13,241 bases of DNA from Fidelibacterota bacterium UBA1134 (GTDB lineage: Bacteria > Fidelibacterota > Marinisomatia > Marinisomatales > S15-B10). The DNA lies in NCBI GenBank assembly GCA_002311975.1, contig DCAL01000001.1:1-13241 (forward strand), in the 5' to 3' direction. How positions within the stretch are numbered: position 1 is the first letter of the stretch; the number at the start of each line of letters is the position of its first letter. The notes beneath the pieces are model-generated. The model was not told the origin of the DNA, made no database searches, and saw only the letters and a program-made list of their open reading frames with translations. Shown here piece after piece: positions 7,012-13,241 of the stretch. A program made the translations under genes and the position numbers.

Positions 7012-8448
7012 CTACGCCACCAGCAGATACAATACAACGGCCGCGCCAGCACCTATAACCGCATAAGGAATCTGTGTCCGGACATGATCGATGTGATCCG
7101 ATGCTGCTGCCATGGAGGAGATAATTGTTGTGTCCGAGATGGGAGAGCAGTGATCGCCGAAGACGCCGCCGCCCAGCACCGCCGCCAGAAACATGGGCAC
7201 GCTCCCGCCAAGAGCCGCCGCCAGCGGAACGGCAATGGGAACCATAACGGCAAACGTTCCCCAGGATGTGCCGGTGGCAAAGGCTACCAAACAGGCGATG
7301 AGAAAAACTCCCACCACAGCCAACTTTACACTGGCAACCTCAGCGATGATGCCCGCCACATAATAACCCGTTCCCAGTTGCCGCACCACATCCCCCAAGG
7401 CGAACGCGAGCACTAAAAGGCTCACCACAGGGATCATACCGCCCATGCCGCGAAAGCTGAGATCGATGAATTTGCCCAATCCCAGTTTACCGGGGCGAAG
7501 ATTGAGAACCGCCAACACCACAAGACTCATGAGAACGGCTCCGAAGACGGCGGAGGATCCGGAACTCGCCTGAATGATATCCCAGAAACTGGCGCCGGGG
7601 GCTGAAGCAGACTTTCCGGTAAGGTAGATACCGGCAACAATGCTCAATACCATCGTCACAACGGGAAGGATCAGATTGACAGCGCGCGGTTTTATGGTAG
7701 AAAGCGTCTTCACTCCCAAGACATCGTCCGCCACCATGGGGTGCGCATCATCGGCATACGGTTTGCCCTCCATTTCCGCCCGCGCTTCAGCTCTCCTCAT
7801 GGGACCGATTTCCCACCTCTTCATCACCGAAATGAATACAATGAGAATGGCCACCATGGGATAGAAGTTCATCAGCACACTCTGAAGCAACGTTGCCACG
7901 GGACTTTCTACCCCCTGCACCGCCAGCAGTCCAATGATGTAAGCTCCCCAGCCGTTGAAGGGAACAAGTATACAGATGGGGGCGGAGGTGGAATCGCAGA
8001 TGTACGCCAGCTTCTCCCGGCTGACGCCATGTCTGTCTGTAAGCGGCCGTCCCACCGTTCCCGCCACCAGCGCCGTAATGGAGCTCTCCACGGTGATGAG
8101 AACTCCCACTAAAAAGGGGACAATCTGTGCCTGCCTTCTGTTCTCAACCCACTGCCGCCTATCGAGCCAGCGGATGAATCCTTCAACACCGCCCGTCGCA
8201 CTGATGAGCGTCAAAGTAGCGCCCACCATCAGACTGTAGAATATAACCCGTGTGTTGCCCGCATCACCGAAAACCGCTACCAGCGATTCTACCGTGGACC
8301 ACAAAGCTATGAAGGGGTTCCAACCGTCCAGCACCCACCACCCGAGCCAGACGCCAAAGAGCAGAGCGGGATAGATCTGCTTGCGCCACAGGGCGAGACC
8401 GAGAGCGCCTACCGGCGGCAGGAGGGACCAGATGCCGTAGTTATCCAT
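7012..8448 (-). CDS. NhaC-family Na+/H+ antiporter
   Basis: 478 residues and about 11-12 hydrophobic helices, the usual size for NhaC. The inner-membrane exchanger couples Na+ export, or organic acid exchange as in malate/lactate relatives, to proton entry. Family motifs: CDSTSAPICILVPFNGWGAY (151-170), FATGTSWGTFAVMVPIA (390-406) and, most diagnostic, GDHCSPISDTTIISSMAAAS (431-450) followed by DHIDHVRTQIPYA. A polar cytoplasmic loop spans about 210-255. The ATG at 8448 has an in-frame stop three codons upstream, so the start is firm, though no clear ribosome binding site is seen. It lies 80 nt after the zinc-ribbon gene and beyond a likely terminator, so it may have its own promoter; I could not identify one. 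The ion and any co-substrate are not fixed by sequence. Confidence 0.9.
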   Translation of the reverse strand: MDNYGIWSLLPPVGALGLALWRKQIYPALLFGVWLGWWVLDGWNPFIALWSTVESLVAVFGDAGNTRVIFYSLMVGATLTLISATGGVEGFIRWLDRRQWVENRRQAQIVPFLVGVLITVESSITALVAGTVGRPLTDRHGVSREKLAYICDSTSAPICILVPFNGWGAYIIGLLAVQGVESPVATLLQSVLMNFYPMVAILIVFISVMKRWEIGPMRRAEARAEMEGKPYADDAHPMVADDVLGVKTLSTIKPRAVNLILPVVTMVLSIVAGIYLTGKSASAPGASFWDIIQASSGSSAVFGAVLMSLVVLAVLNLRPGKLGLGKFIDLSFRGMGGMIPVVSLLVLAFALGDVVRQLGTGYYVAGIIAEVASVKLAVVGVFLIACLVAFATGTSWGTFAVMVPIAVPLAAALGGSVPMFLAAVLGGGVFGDHCSPISDTTIISSMAAASDHIDHVRTQIPYAVIGAGAAVVLYLLVA

Positions 8449-8496
8449 TAATCAGAAATCTGGTGAGCGATGGGACTCTACGATTAAGATCAAGCG

Positions 8497-8514
8497 AAAA
8501 AACGCCGACCGGCG
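8497..8514 (-). terminator. Short intrinsic terminator after the zinc-ribbon gene
   Basis: On the minus strand a GC-rich stem CGCC/GGCG with loop GGTC is followed directly by six T residues (8502-8497). It sits 14 nt downstream of the zinc-ribbon stop. The stem is only 4-5 bp, so it may be leaky and allow read-through into the antiporter. Confidence 0.5.
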
Positions 8515-8528
8515 CCTAAACGCTAAGC

Positions 8529-8735
8529 TCATGAAAAGCCGCTTCCGGCGGGAGTAGGACACCCCTCTCTTTCGCAGGCCGGGGCTGAGCCGCTTATGGT
8601 GGCGGGAGCGCCCATGAGGCGTTCAACTTGCAGCGTCTTGCATTCGGGACAGACGATCTCTTTTTCTTCCCAACTGAAGATGAGCTCCTCAAATTTATGG
8701 CCGCACTGGGAACAGCGGTAATCGTACATGGGCAT
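8529..8735 (-). CDS. FmdB-family zinc-ribbon protein
   Basis: 68 residues. It opens with MPMYDYRCSQCGHKFEE, the hallmark of the FmdB/CxxC_CxxC_SSSS family, with metal-binding pairs Cys8-Cys11 and Cys29-Cys32 (VCPEC). A further pair, Cys54 and Cys59 (CEREGC), lies in the tail, followed by a Gly/Ser/Pro-rich end typical of the family. These small cytoplasmic proteins are often called regulators but have no firmly proven role. The start is supported by AGGAGA about 10 nt upstream. It is the last gene before a U-tract terminator and follows two tiny ORFs, the rhodanese and the aminotransferase on the same strand. Confidence 0.88.
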   Translation of the reverse strand: MPMYDYRCSQCGHKFEELIFSWEEKEIVCPECKTLQVERLMGAPATISGSAPACEREGCPTPAGSGFS

Positions 8736-8775
8736 GATATCAGTTCTCCTGTGCTGTTAACTGTTCAGAGCCTCT

Positions 8776-8792
8776 CTCCTCAGACTGAGGAG
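8776..8792. other. 7-bp hairpin between the 29-aa ORF and the zinc-ribbon gene
   Basis: CTCCTCA (8776-8782), loop GAC, TGAGGAG (8786-8792). It begins 14 nt after the stop of the 29-aa ORF and has no U-tract. It could act as an RNA processing or stability element that separates expression of the small ORFs from the zinc-ribbon gene. Confidence 0.35.
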
Positions 8793-8805
8793 GATTGGGG
8801 ACCGC

Positions 8806-8895
8806 TCACGTAGGGACGCCAAGCTTCGGCAGAATGATGTTGTTGAGCACAAACCAGACAGCTATAATCGCCAAGAGCCAGAAGATGTCCGTCAT
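8806..8895 (-). CDS. 29-residue single-helix membrane peptide
   Basis: A very short ORF that length-cutoff gene callers would miss: MTDIFWLLAIIAVWFVLNN followed by IILPKLGVPT. Residues 4-22 form one strongly hydrophobic helix with a Trp at each end, and the tail is short and ends LPKLGVPT. Its ATG overlaps the stop of the preceding 42-residue ORF as ATGA, which indicates translational coupling. The clean composition (one helix, no rare run of residues) and the coupling support a real gene. It probably inserts into the inner membrane. I do not recognise a named family and infer no function beyond a membrane partner for its neighbour. Confidence 0.6.
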   Translation of the reverse strand: MTDIFWLLAIIAVWFVLNNIILPKLGVPT

Positions 8896-9020
8896 ACCGC
8901 GTCCACCGCCTGCTTCAGCAAACCTTTACCGTTCTGCGCCAGTTCCTCAAGATCGTCCCGGATTTTGCCATCGACCTCATGGAAGGCGTCCTCTACTACT
9001 CTTTCGTATCCATAGCTCAT
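8892..9020 (-). CDS. 42-residue small soluble protein, coupled to the membrane peptide
   Basis: The ORF encodes 42 residues: MSYGYERVVEDAFHEVDGKI, then RDDLEELAQNGKGLLKQAVD and AV. It is acidic and likely helical, with heptad-like hydrophobic spacing. The ATG has AGGA 6 nt upstream and lies only 8 nt after the rhodanese stop; the end overlaps the next ORF by 4 nt (ATGA). Good ribosome binding site, tight packing and an amphipathic sequence make it a credible gene, although it is short enough to be skipped by annotation. I know no family for it. With the 29-residue peptide it may form a small soluble/membrane pair; that is inference. Confidence 0.58.
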   Translation of the reverse strand: MSYGYERVVEDAFHEVDGKIRDDLEELAQNGKGLLKQAVDAV

Positions 9021-9028
9021 GATCAATC

Positions 9029-9448
9029 CTATTTCTTTTTGTTATCAGCCGTCATCATTGTGTTCCAGGCTTTCATGCCGCCCACCACATTTGTCGCCCT
9101 GAATCCGTGCTTCGCAAGAATGTCCGCTGCAGTTTTGCTTCTGTTTCCGCTGCGGCAATAGACCATGATTCTCCCGGCTTTGTGGCTCTTCAACTCCCCA
9201 ATCCTTGCTTCCAGTTCTTGTACGGGAATCAACACGGCGCCGCCCAGGTGTCCCAGGGCTCCTGTGAACTCCCGCTCCGTGCGAACGTCCAAGAGCAGGG
9301 GCTTCTCGCCAGCATCGAGCTGTGTCTTTAGATCAACTACTGAGATATTGTTGTAAGCTCTGATCGAGGACGGCGTCTGTTCAGTCTGAACAGTACATGC
9401 CACCAGCAGTGACGCCACGCCAATCGCTATTACCAATCTTCTCTTCAT
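9029..9448 (-). CDS. Lipoprotein rhodanese (single-domain sulfurtransferase)
   Basis: 139 residues from the ATG at 9448, which has GAGG 5 nt upstream; a longer frame from 9502 lacks this and would bury the signal sequence. Residues 1-18 form a lipoprotein signal ending in LLVAC, lipidated at Cys18. A rhodanese domain covers about 34-130: LLLDVRTEREFTGALGHLGG (51-70), the active-site loop CRSGNRS (Cys98-Ser104) and VVGGMKAWN (121-129). The catalytic cysteine is present, so it is likely active in carrying sulfane sulfur or in binding thiol or cyanide substrates, on the periplasmic side of a membrane. It lies 74 nt after the aminotransferase and 8 nt before the small ORFs, in the same direction. 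Confidence 0.9.
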   Translation of the reverse strand: MKRRLVIAIGVASLLVACTVQTEQTPSSIRAYNNISVVDLKTQLDAGEKPLLLDVRTEREFTGALGHLGGAVLIPVQELEARIGELKSHKAGRIMVYCRSGNRSKTAADILAKHGFRATNVVGGMKAWNTMMTADNKKK

Positions 9449-9522
9449 AACAACCTCACAAAAGTCAGCCGGGAATTTAGTCTTAATTCCGCAAAGAGTC
9501 ACAAACCGATTGACGTTACAAT

Positions 9523-10818
9523 TTACTGCGCGACAGCCTTCATCGATTCGTCTAAGATCGCGAGTGCTTCCTCGATTTCGTCCACACCGATGTTAAGCGC
9601 CGGCGCAATGCGCATGGCATTGCCGTAGAGACCTCCCCGGCCGATGAGGAGTCCTCTCTTCTTCGTCTCCTCCATCAGTTGCCCCGCCGCCTGAGAGTTG
9701 GGTGTCCGGTCCTGAATCGTCTCATCCGCCACCAGTTCGAGTCCCTGCATGAGGCCCATGCCGCGAACGTCCCCGAGAATCTTTGGATACTTCTTCTTGA
9801 GCGCCTCAAGTCCTTCCCTGAGTATCTCTCCCATAGCACCGGCATTCTGCACAAGGTTGTCCCGCTCGATGACGCCGATGGTGGCGTTAGCGGCAGCGCA
9901 GCTCACCGGATTGCCGCCGAAGGTGGAGATGGTATTCTTGGTGAGAGATTCGGCGATGGGTCCCGTCGTAATAACGGCCGCCAGTGGCAGACCGTTAGCA
10001 ATTCCTTTCGCCATAGTCATCATGTCCGGTTCCACATTATAGTGATCGATTCCCCACATCTTTCCGGTGCGGCCAAAGCCCGTCTGAACTTCATCAGAAA
10101 TGAAAACACCACCGTACTTGCGCACTATCTCAGCCACAATCTCGAAATATTCCTTTGGCGGCGTTATGAAACCGCCCACCCCCTGGATCGGCTCCACCAG
10201 TATCCCGGCGACCTTTCCCGTGGTGGTTGTCCTGATCAGCTCCTCCACATCTTCGGCGCAGGCTACGCCGCAGTCTGGATAGGTAAGTTTCAGCGGACAC
10301 CGGTAGCAATAGGGCGAGAGGGCGTGCTTGACGGCCGAGACTTGCGTCGGCAGCGCCCGCCACGATGACAGGGCCGTCAGCGACTGCGCCAGAAAAGACC
10401 GGCCAGAATAGCCGTGACGGAGAGCAATAATCTCCGCATTGCCTGTGTACAATTGCGCCATCATGACGGCGGTTTCATCAGCTTCGGTGCCGGAGCCGAC
10501 GAAGCAACACTTGTCGAGGCTGCCCGGCGTTATGTGGGCCAGCTTCTCGGCCAGCTCCACCAGAGGCGCAGTAGGATAAAGGGTGGAGATGTGGCTCAAC
10601 CGGCTCACTTGAGCGACTACTTCCCGATTCACGTCGTCGTTGGCGTGACCTACCGAAATTGTCAGTATCCCCCCGAAAAAGTCCAGATAGCTGTTACCCT
10701 CCATATCTGTCACGCGGGAACCTTTCCCTTCCGCAACCACAATAGGTTCGTTGTAGTACTGCAAGGTCGCTGGGAAAAGATAGCTGTTGTGCTTCTGACG
10801 AACTTCTTCACTGGTCAT
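9523..10818 (-). CDS. Class III PLP aminotransferase, AGXT2-like
   Basis: 431 residues from the ATG at 10818, which has GAGGAG 6 nt upstream; the ATG at 10857 has no ribosome binding site. Fold type I aminotransferase of the ornithine/GABA/omega-amino acid group. PLP residues: phosphate-binding SGTEA (109-113), Asp242 in FISDEVQTGFGR, and Schiff-base Lys271 in MAKGIANGLPLAA; EPIQGVGGF (209-217) is family-typical. The segment PYCYRCPLKLTYPDCGVACA (169-188), with four Cys, resembles alanine-glyoxylate aminotransferase 2 and plant relatives. Likely it moves an amino group from alanine, beta-alanine, beta-aminoisobutyrate or a similar donor to glyoxylate or pyruvate; the exact pair is not fixed by sequence. 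It is cytoplasmic. The gene lies 90 nt after the threonine synthase-like gene, probably in one operon. Confidence 0.9.
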   Translation of the reverse strand: MTSEEVRQKHNSYLFPATLQYYNEPIVVAEGKGSRVTDMEGNSYLDFFGGILTISVGHANDDVNREVVAQVSRLSHISTLYPTAPLVELAEKLAHITPGSLDKCCFVGSGTEADETAVMMAQLYTGNAEIIALRHGYSGRSFLAQSLTALSSWRALPTQVSAVKHALSPYCYRCPLKLTYPDCGVACAEDVEELIRTTTTGKVAGILVEPIQGVGGFITPPKEYFEIVAEIVRKYGGVFISDEVQTGFGRTGKMWGIDHYNVEPDMMTMAKGIANGLPLAAVITTGPIAESLTKNTISTFGGNPVSCAAANATIGVIERDNLVQNAGAMGEILREGLEALKKKYPKILGDVRGMGLMQGLELVADETIQDRTPNSQAAGQLMEETKKRGLLIGRGGLYGNAMRIAPALNIGVDEIEEALAILDESMKAVAQ

Positions 10819-10908
10819 AATTGTCTCCTCAAAAATTTCAGCTGATAGCGTACTCATGTGATTGCAAACTTAATCTCAGGAATGAATGTAGCACTGACGC
10901 CTGTTCTG

Positions 10909-12030
10909 TTACACTTCATATCTCTCCGCACTCCCGGTGATGGGGATGACGACGGTCTCTCCCTCCCGAATCCAGCCACTGCGTGCAAGAGACTGAAATC
11001 CCAGCCACGCCACCCCCGCTTCCGGCGAGGATTCTGTATCGGAAATATGCGCCACTTCTTCTCTGGCAACGGCAACCTCTTCTTCATTCACCATGACGGC
11101 TATTCCACCGCTTTGCCGCAGAACTTTCAGCATCCACGTCCCGCCGAGAGGGTTGGCAACGTTGAGCCCGAGAGCAACGGTGTCCCCATCTTGCCAAGGT
11201 TCTGTTTCTGAAGTTCCGGCCACAAACGCCTTCACCACAGGTGCGCATCCCGCAGACTGAACAGCAACCATGCGCGGAAGAGGGCCTTCGACCCAGCCCA
11301 TCCTTTTCAACTCGTTGAACGCTTTCCACATGCCCACAAGTCCCGTGCCGCCGCCGGTGGGGTAGATGATCACATCGGGGAATTGCCACCCCAACTGTTC
11401 CGCTATCTCATAACCGAGAGTCTTCTTCCCTTCCACACGGTAAGGCTCCTTCAGTGTGGAGAGGTTGAACCACTCTTCTTTCTTCTCCTTTTGCATGCGT
11501 GCCGCCGCCTCGGCGATGGCCTGGCCGCCCAAATGGACATGAGCACCATACTTCTCTGTCGCTTCCACGAACGTCGCCGGAATCGTCTCCGGCAGATAGA
11601 CGTGACACTCGATTCCCGCCTTTTCACAGTAGGCGGCGGCGCTGACGCCCGCATTGCCCGCCGAGGGGAGACAAACTTCCCTTACGCCGGACATATCCAG
11701 ATGGGAGACTGCCAAGCTCATTCCCCGATCCTTGAAGGAGCCGGTGGGATTGACGGTTTCATCTTTAAAGTAGACAGTCACTCCTCCATGGTCGCCTCCA
11801 CTGCACAGACGAGTCCACCCTTCGATGAGAGAGGTGATGTGTTCATCATCGATTGGCGGCAGAACGGAACGATAGCGCCAGAGGGACGGATCGTTTGAGT
11901 TAACAGTACCAATGGCTGGGGCAGTCTCGCGCCAGTCCAGCCGCACTTCAATGGGATGGCCGCAACGGCAGACGGTGGCGGTCTCCTTGCCGGAGTGTGG
12001 CTCTTCGCAAGAGGTGCAGATGAGAGTCAT
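10909..12030 (-). CDS. Threonine synthase-family PLP enzyme
   Basis: 373 residues from the ATG at 12030, chosen for AGGGGA 9 nt upstream; in-frame ATG 12051 and TTG 12054 lack one. Fold type II PLP enzyme. A small N-terminal metal-ribbon-like region holds Cys5, Cys8, Cys21 and Cys23 (CTSC...CRC). Lys100 in NPTGSFKDRGM binds PLP; SAGNAGVSAAAY (123-134) and the phosphate loop TGGGTG (225-230) match archaeal/bacterial threonine synthases. Those enzymes convert O-phosphohomoserine to threonine in the cytoplasm. No homoserine kinase or dehydrogenase is near, and the next gene is an aminotransferase, so a paralogue with another phosphorylated substrate (cysteate synthase is one known case) is possible. 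The length suits the shorter family members. Confidence 0.85.
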   Translation of the reverse strand: MTLICTSCEEPHSGKETATVCRCGHPIEVRLDWRETAPAIGTVNSNDPSLWRYRSVLPPIDDEHITSLIEGWTRLCSGGDHGGVTVYFKDETVNPTGSFKDRGMSLAVSHLDMSGVREVCLPSAGNAGVSAAAYCEKAGIECHVYLPETIPATFVEATEKYGAHVHLGGQAIAEAAARMQKEKKEEWFNLSTLKEPYRVEGKKTLGYEIAEQLGWQFPDVIIYPTGGGTGLVGMWKAFNELKRMGWVEGPLPRMVAVQSAGCAPVVKAFVAGTSETEPWQDGDTVALGLNVANPLGGTWMLKVLRQSGGIAVMVNEEEVAVAREEVAHISDTESSPEAGVAWLGFQSLARSGWIREGETVVIPITGSAERYEV

Positions 12031-12108
12031 CTGTGAGATTCCCCTATTCATCAAGAATGGCCCCCGTTATTCTGGGATTGTCAGGAAGCAGTTAAGCTTT
12101 TACCAGCC

Positions 12109-12294
12109 TCAGCCGACGGAAAACCAGTGACTTTGTACCGCTACCCCCAGTTCTCCCGTTTCCGGGTTCATCGCCACGATTGAGTAGGTGGAGACGGAGC
12201 GGCTGTAATTGTCCTCACCGCTGATCGTCACCGTGAGCAACAGACCGTACAAAACAACTGCCGACCATCTGCCACTTTCAAAGAATCTGTTCAT
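12109..12294 (-). pseudogene. Truncated DUF1028-family (Ntn-hydrolase-like) gene remnant
   Basis: A 61-residue ORF starts at the ATG at 12294, with a strong AGAGGAGG 9 nt upstream. It has a signal-like hydrophobic stretch (residues 10-25) and then STYSIVAMNPETGELGVAVQ and SHWFSVG (35-61). This is the N-terminal beta-hairpin of DUF1028 proteins, which are normally about 200-320 residues, but here the frame stops at once. Downstream, another frame encodes AEAG, found a little later in full-length relatives, and then stops too. The picture is a gene cut by an internal deletion that retains its promoter-proximal part. DUF1028 proteins often sit near peptidases and gamma-glutamyltransferases, as here. 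A short secreted product is possible but unlikely to be active. Confidence 0.7.
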
Positions 12295-12445
12295 ATTGCA
12301 CGTCCTCCTCTGAAGCTCATCACAACCGAAATTAACGCGACATTCCCTGCGAAACCACATTTTCCATTGCATCTTTAGGCTTGTCACAGCGAGATTCCCA
12401 CAGCCTGATTTCACGGTGACAGACTAACAGCACCCAAGAATCATC

Positions 12446-13241
12446 ATGATCAGCCATTCTCTTCTTCTTGCCGCCACTGTCTTGTCCATGGCGTTATCTG
12501 CACAAAACAGGTTGACCGGGCACCCTTTCGCCACCCGCTCTGAAGTGATGGCGCCTCACGGTATGGCAGCCACCAGTCAGCCGCTGGCGACACAAGTCGC
12601 GCTGGATATCCTGAAGGGCGGCGGGAACGCTGTAGATGCCGCCATCGCCGCCAACGCCATGCTTGGCCTCGTGGAGCCCACCGGATGCGGTATCGGCGGC
12701 GACCTCTTCGCTATCGTCTGGGATGCTGACACAAGAGCGCTCCACGGCCTCAATGCCAGCGGGAGATCTCCGAAATCTCTGACGCTCGAATACTTCAAGG
12801 AACACGGATACGACAAAATTCCTGCCCGCGGCCCCCTCCCTGTTTCAGTTCCCGGATGTGTAGATGGATGGTTTGAACTTCACGACCGCTTCGGGAAGAT
12901 GCCCATGCGAAAAATCCTTCAGCCCGCCATCCAGTATGCTGAGAACGGTTTTCCGGTGACTGAGGTCATCGCCTACTATATGCAACAGAATGCCCCCTAT
13001 CTTGAGCCGTTCCCCGGCTTCAAAGAGACCTACATGCTAGCCGGCCGGATGCCGCGAAAAGGAGAAGTCTTCAAGAATCCAGGGCTGGCCAACACCTACC
13101 GCAAGATTGCCCGCGGCGGCCGGGACGTTTTCTATAAAGGAGATATTGCCAGAGACATCGCGGCATACATCCAAGAAGAGGACGGCTTTCTCTCTTATGA
13201 AGATATGGTTTCACACGCCTCACAGTGGGTGGAACCGGTTT
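12446..13241 (+). CDS. Gamma-glutamyltransferase, secreted, N-terminal 265 residues (cut by window edge)
   Basis: The frame opens at the ATG at 12446 and runs off the right edge without a stop. Residues 1-19 are a signal peptide (LLLAATVLSMALSA). Typical large-subunit motifs follow: AATSQPLATQVALDILKGGG (41-60), NAVDAAIAANAMLGLVEPTG (61-80), GCGIGGDLFAIVWD (80-93) and LPVSVPGCVDGW (131-142). The family is an Ntn hydrolase that cuts itself before a catalytic Thr and then transfers or hydrolyses gamma-glutamyl groups of glutathione and peptides in the periplasm. That Thr lies beyond the window, so activity cannot be judged. LNASGRSPKS (102-111) replaces the REXAP-type substrate loop of E. coli Ggt, pointing to a broad GGT-like subgroup. 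No clear ribosome binding site. It is divergent from the DUF1028 remnant. Confidence 0.9.
   Translation, partial: MISHSLLLAATVLSMALSAQNRLTGHPFATRSEVMAPHGMAATSQPLATQVALDILKGGGNAVDAAIAANAMLGLVEPTGCGIGGDLFAIVWDADTRALHGLNASGRSPKSLTLEYFKEHGYDKIPARGPLPVSVPGCVDGWFELHDRFGKMPMRKILQPAIQYAENGFPVTEVIAYYMQQNAPYLEPFPGFKETYMLAGRMPRKGEVFKNPGLANTYRKIARGGRDVFYKGDIARDIAAYIQEEDGFLSYEDMVSHASQWVEPV

Noticed and set aside
9679..10368. 229-residue plus-strand ORF opposite the aminotransferase
   Set aside because: It lies fully antisense to a gene with clear PLP motifs, has no recognisable motif, and reads as a shadow frame.
10819..10857. 13-codon N-terminal extension of the aminotransferase
   Set aside because: The upstream ATG has no ribosome binding site, while GAGGAG lies 6 nt before the internal ATG at 10818.
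12295..12445. Promoter in the 151-nt divergent spacer (TTGTCA at 12381-12386)
   Set aside because: No convincing -10 box at the right distance (CCTGAT at best); not strong enough to list as a feature.
12494..12816. Minus-strand ORFs within the gamma-glutamyltransferase
   Set aside because: The plus-strand frame carries conserved family motifs throughout; the minus-strand frames show none.

Overview
The window comes from a Gram-negative, didermal bacterium. It encodes two lipobox-type lipoproteins, an outer-membrane beta-barrel protein, a MotA/MotB-type stator pair and periplasmic TPR proteins, and its base composition is moderate. The mix of gene families fits a marine or FCB-superphylum lineage (Marinimicrobia-like), but that is a guess from gene content: there is no rRNA or marker gene here.

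Left block (1-4329, minus strand). Five tightly packed genes read leftwards from a GTG start at 4329: a secreted multidomain protein (carboxypeptidase-regulatory-like, coiled coil, small beta domain, FxLYD-like), a CpoB/YbgF-like coiled-coil/TPR protein, a barrel/coiled-coil/TPR outer-membrane protein, MotA, and the start of MotB, which runs off the left edge. Overlaps and gaps are -4, 2, 8 and 3 nt, so this is almost certainly one transcript. No flagellar gene is present. The layout suggests an ion-driven stator wired to a dedicated periplasm/outer-membrane apparatus, and it is the best candidate in the window for an undescribed system.

Middle block (4499-6824, plus strand). A pterin-dependent aromatic amino acid hydroxylase with unusual spacing around the iron site is followed 22 nt later by a lipoprotein of the nucleotide pyrophosphatase/phosphodiesterase family. 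A convergent intergenic region (6825-7011) carries two strong perfect hairpins.

Right block (7012-12294, minus strand). Read leftwards: a truncated DUF1028 (Ntn-hydrolase-like) gene remnant, a threonine synthase-family PLP enzyme, a class III aminotransferase (AGXT2-like), a lipoprotein rhodanese, two tiny translationally coupled ORFs (42 and 29 aa) not usually annotated, an FmdB-type zinc-ribbon protein with a short U-tract terminator, and an NhaC-type Na+/H+ antiporter. The PLP enzymes, rhodanese, small proteins and zinc ribbon look like one operon; the antiporter may be separate.

Right edge (12446-13241, plus strand). The secreted N-terminal part of a gamma-glutamyltransferase, divergent from the DUF1028 remnant and cut by the window end.

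Several starts were moved from the longest ORF because of ribosome binding sites, signal peptides or stop/start overlaps (NPP lipoprotein, rhodanese, aminotransferase, threonine synthase, CpoB-like protein, DUF1028 remnant). No tRNA, rRNA, CRISPR array, IS element or transposase was seen.
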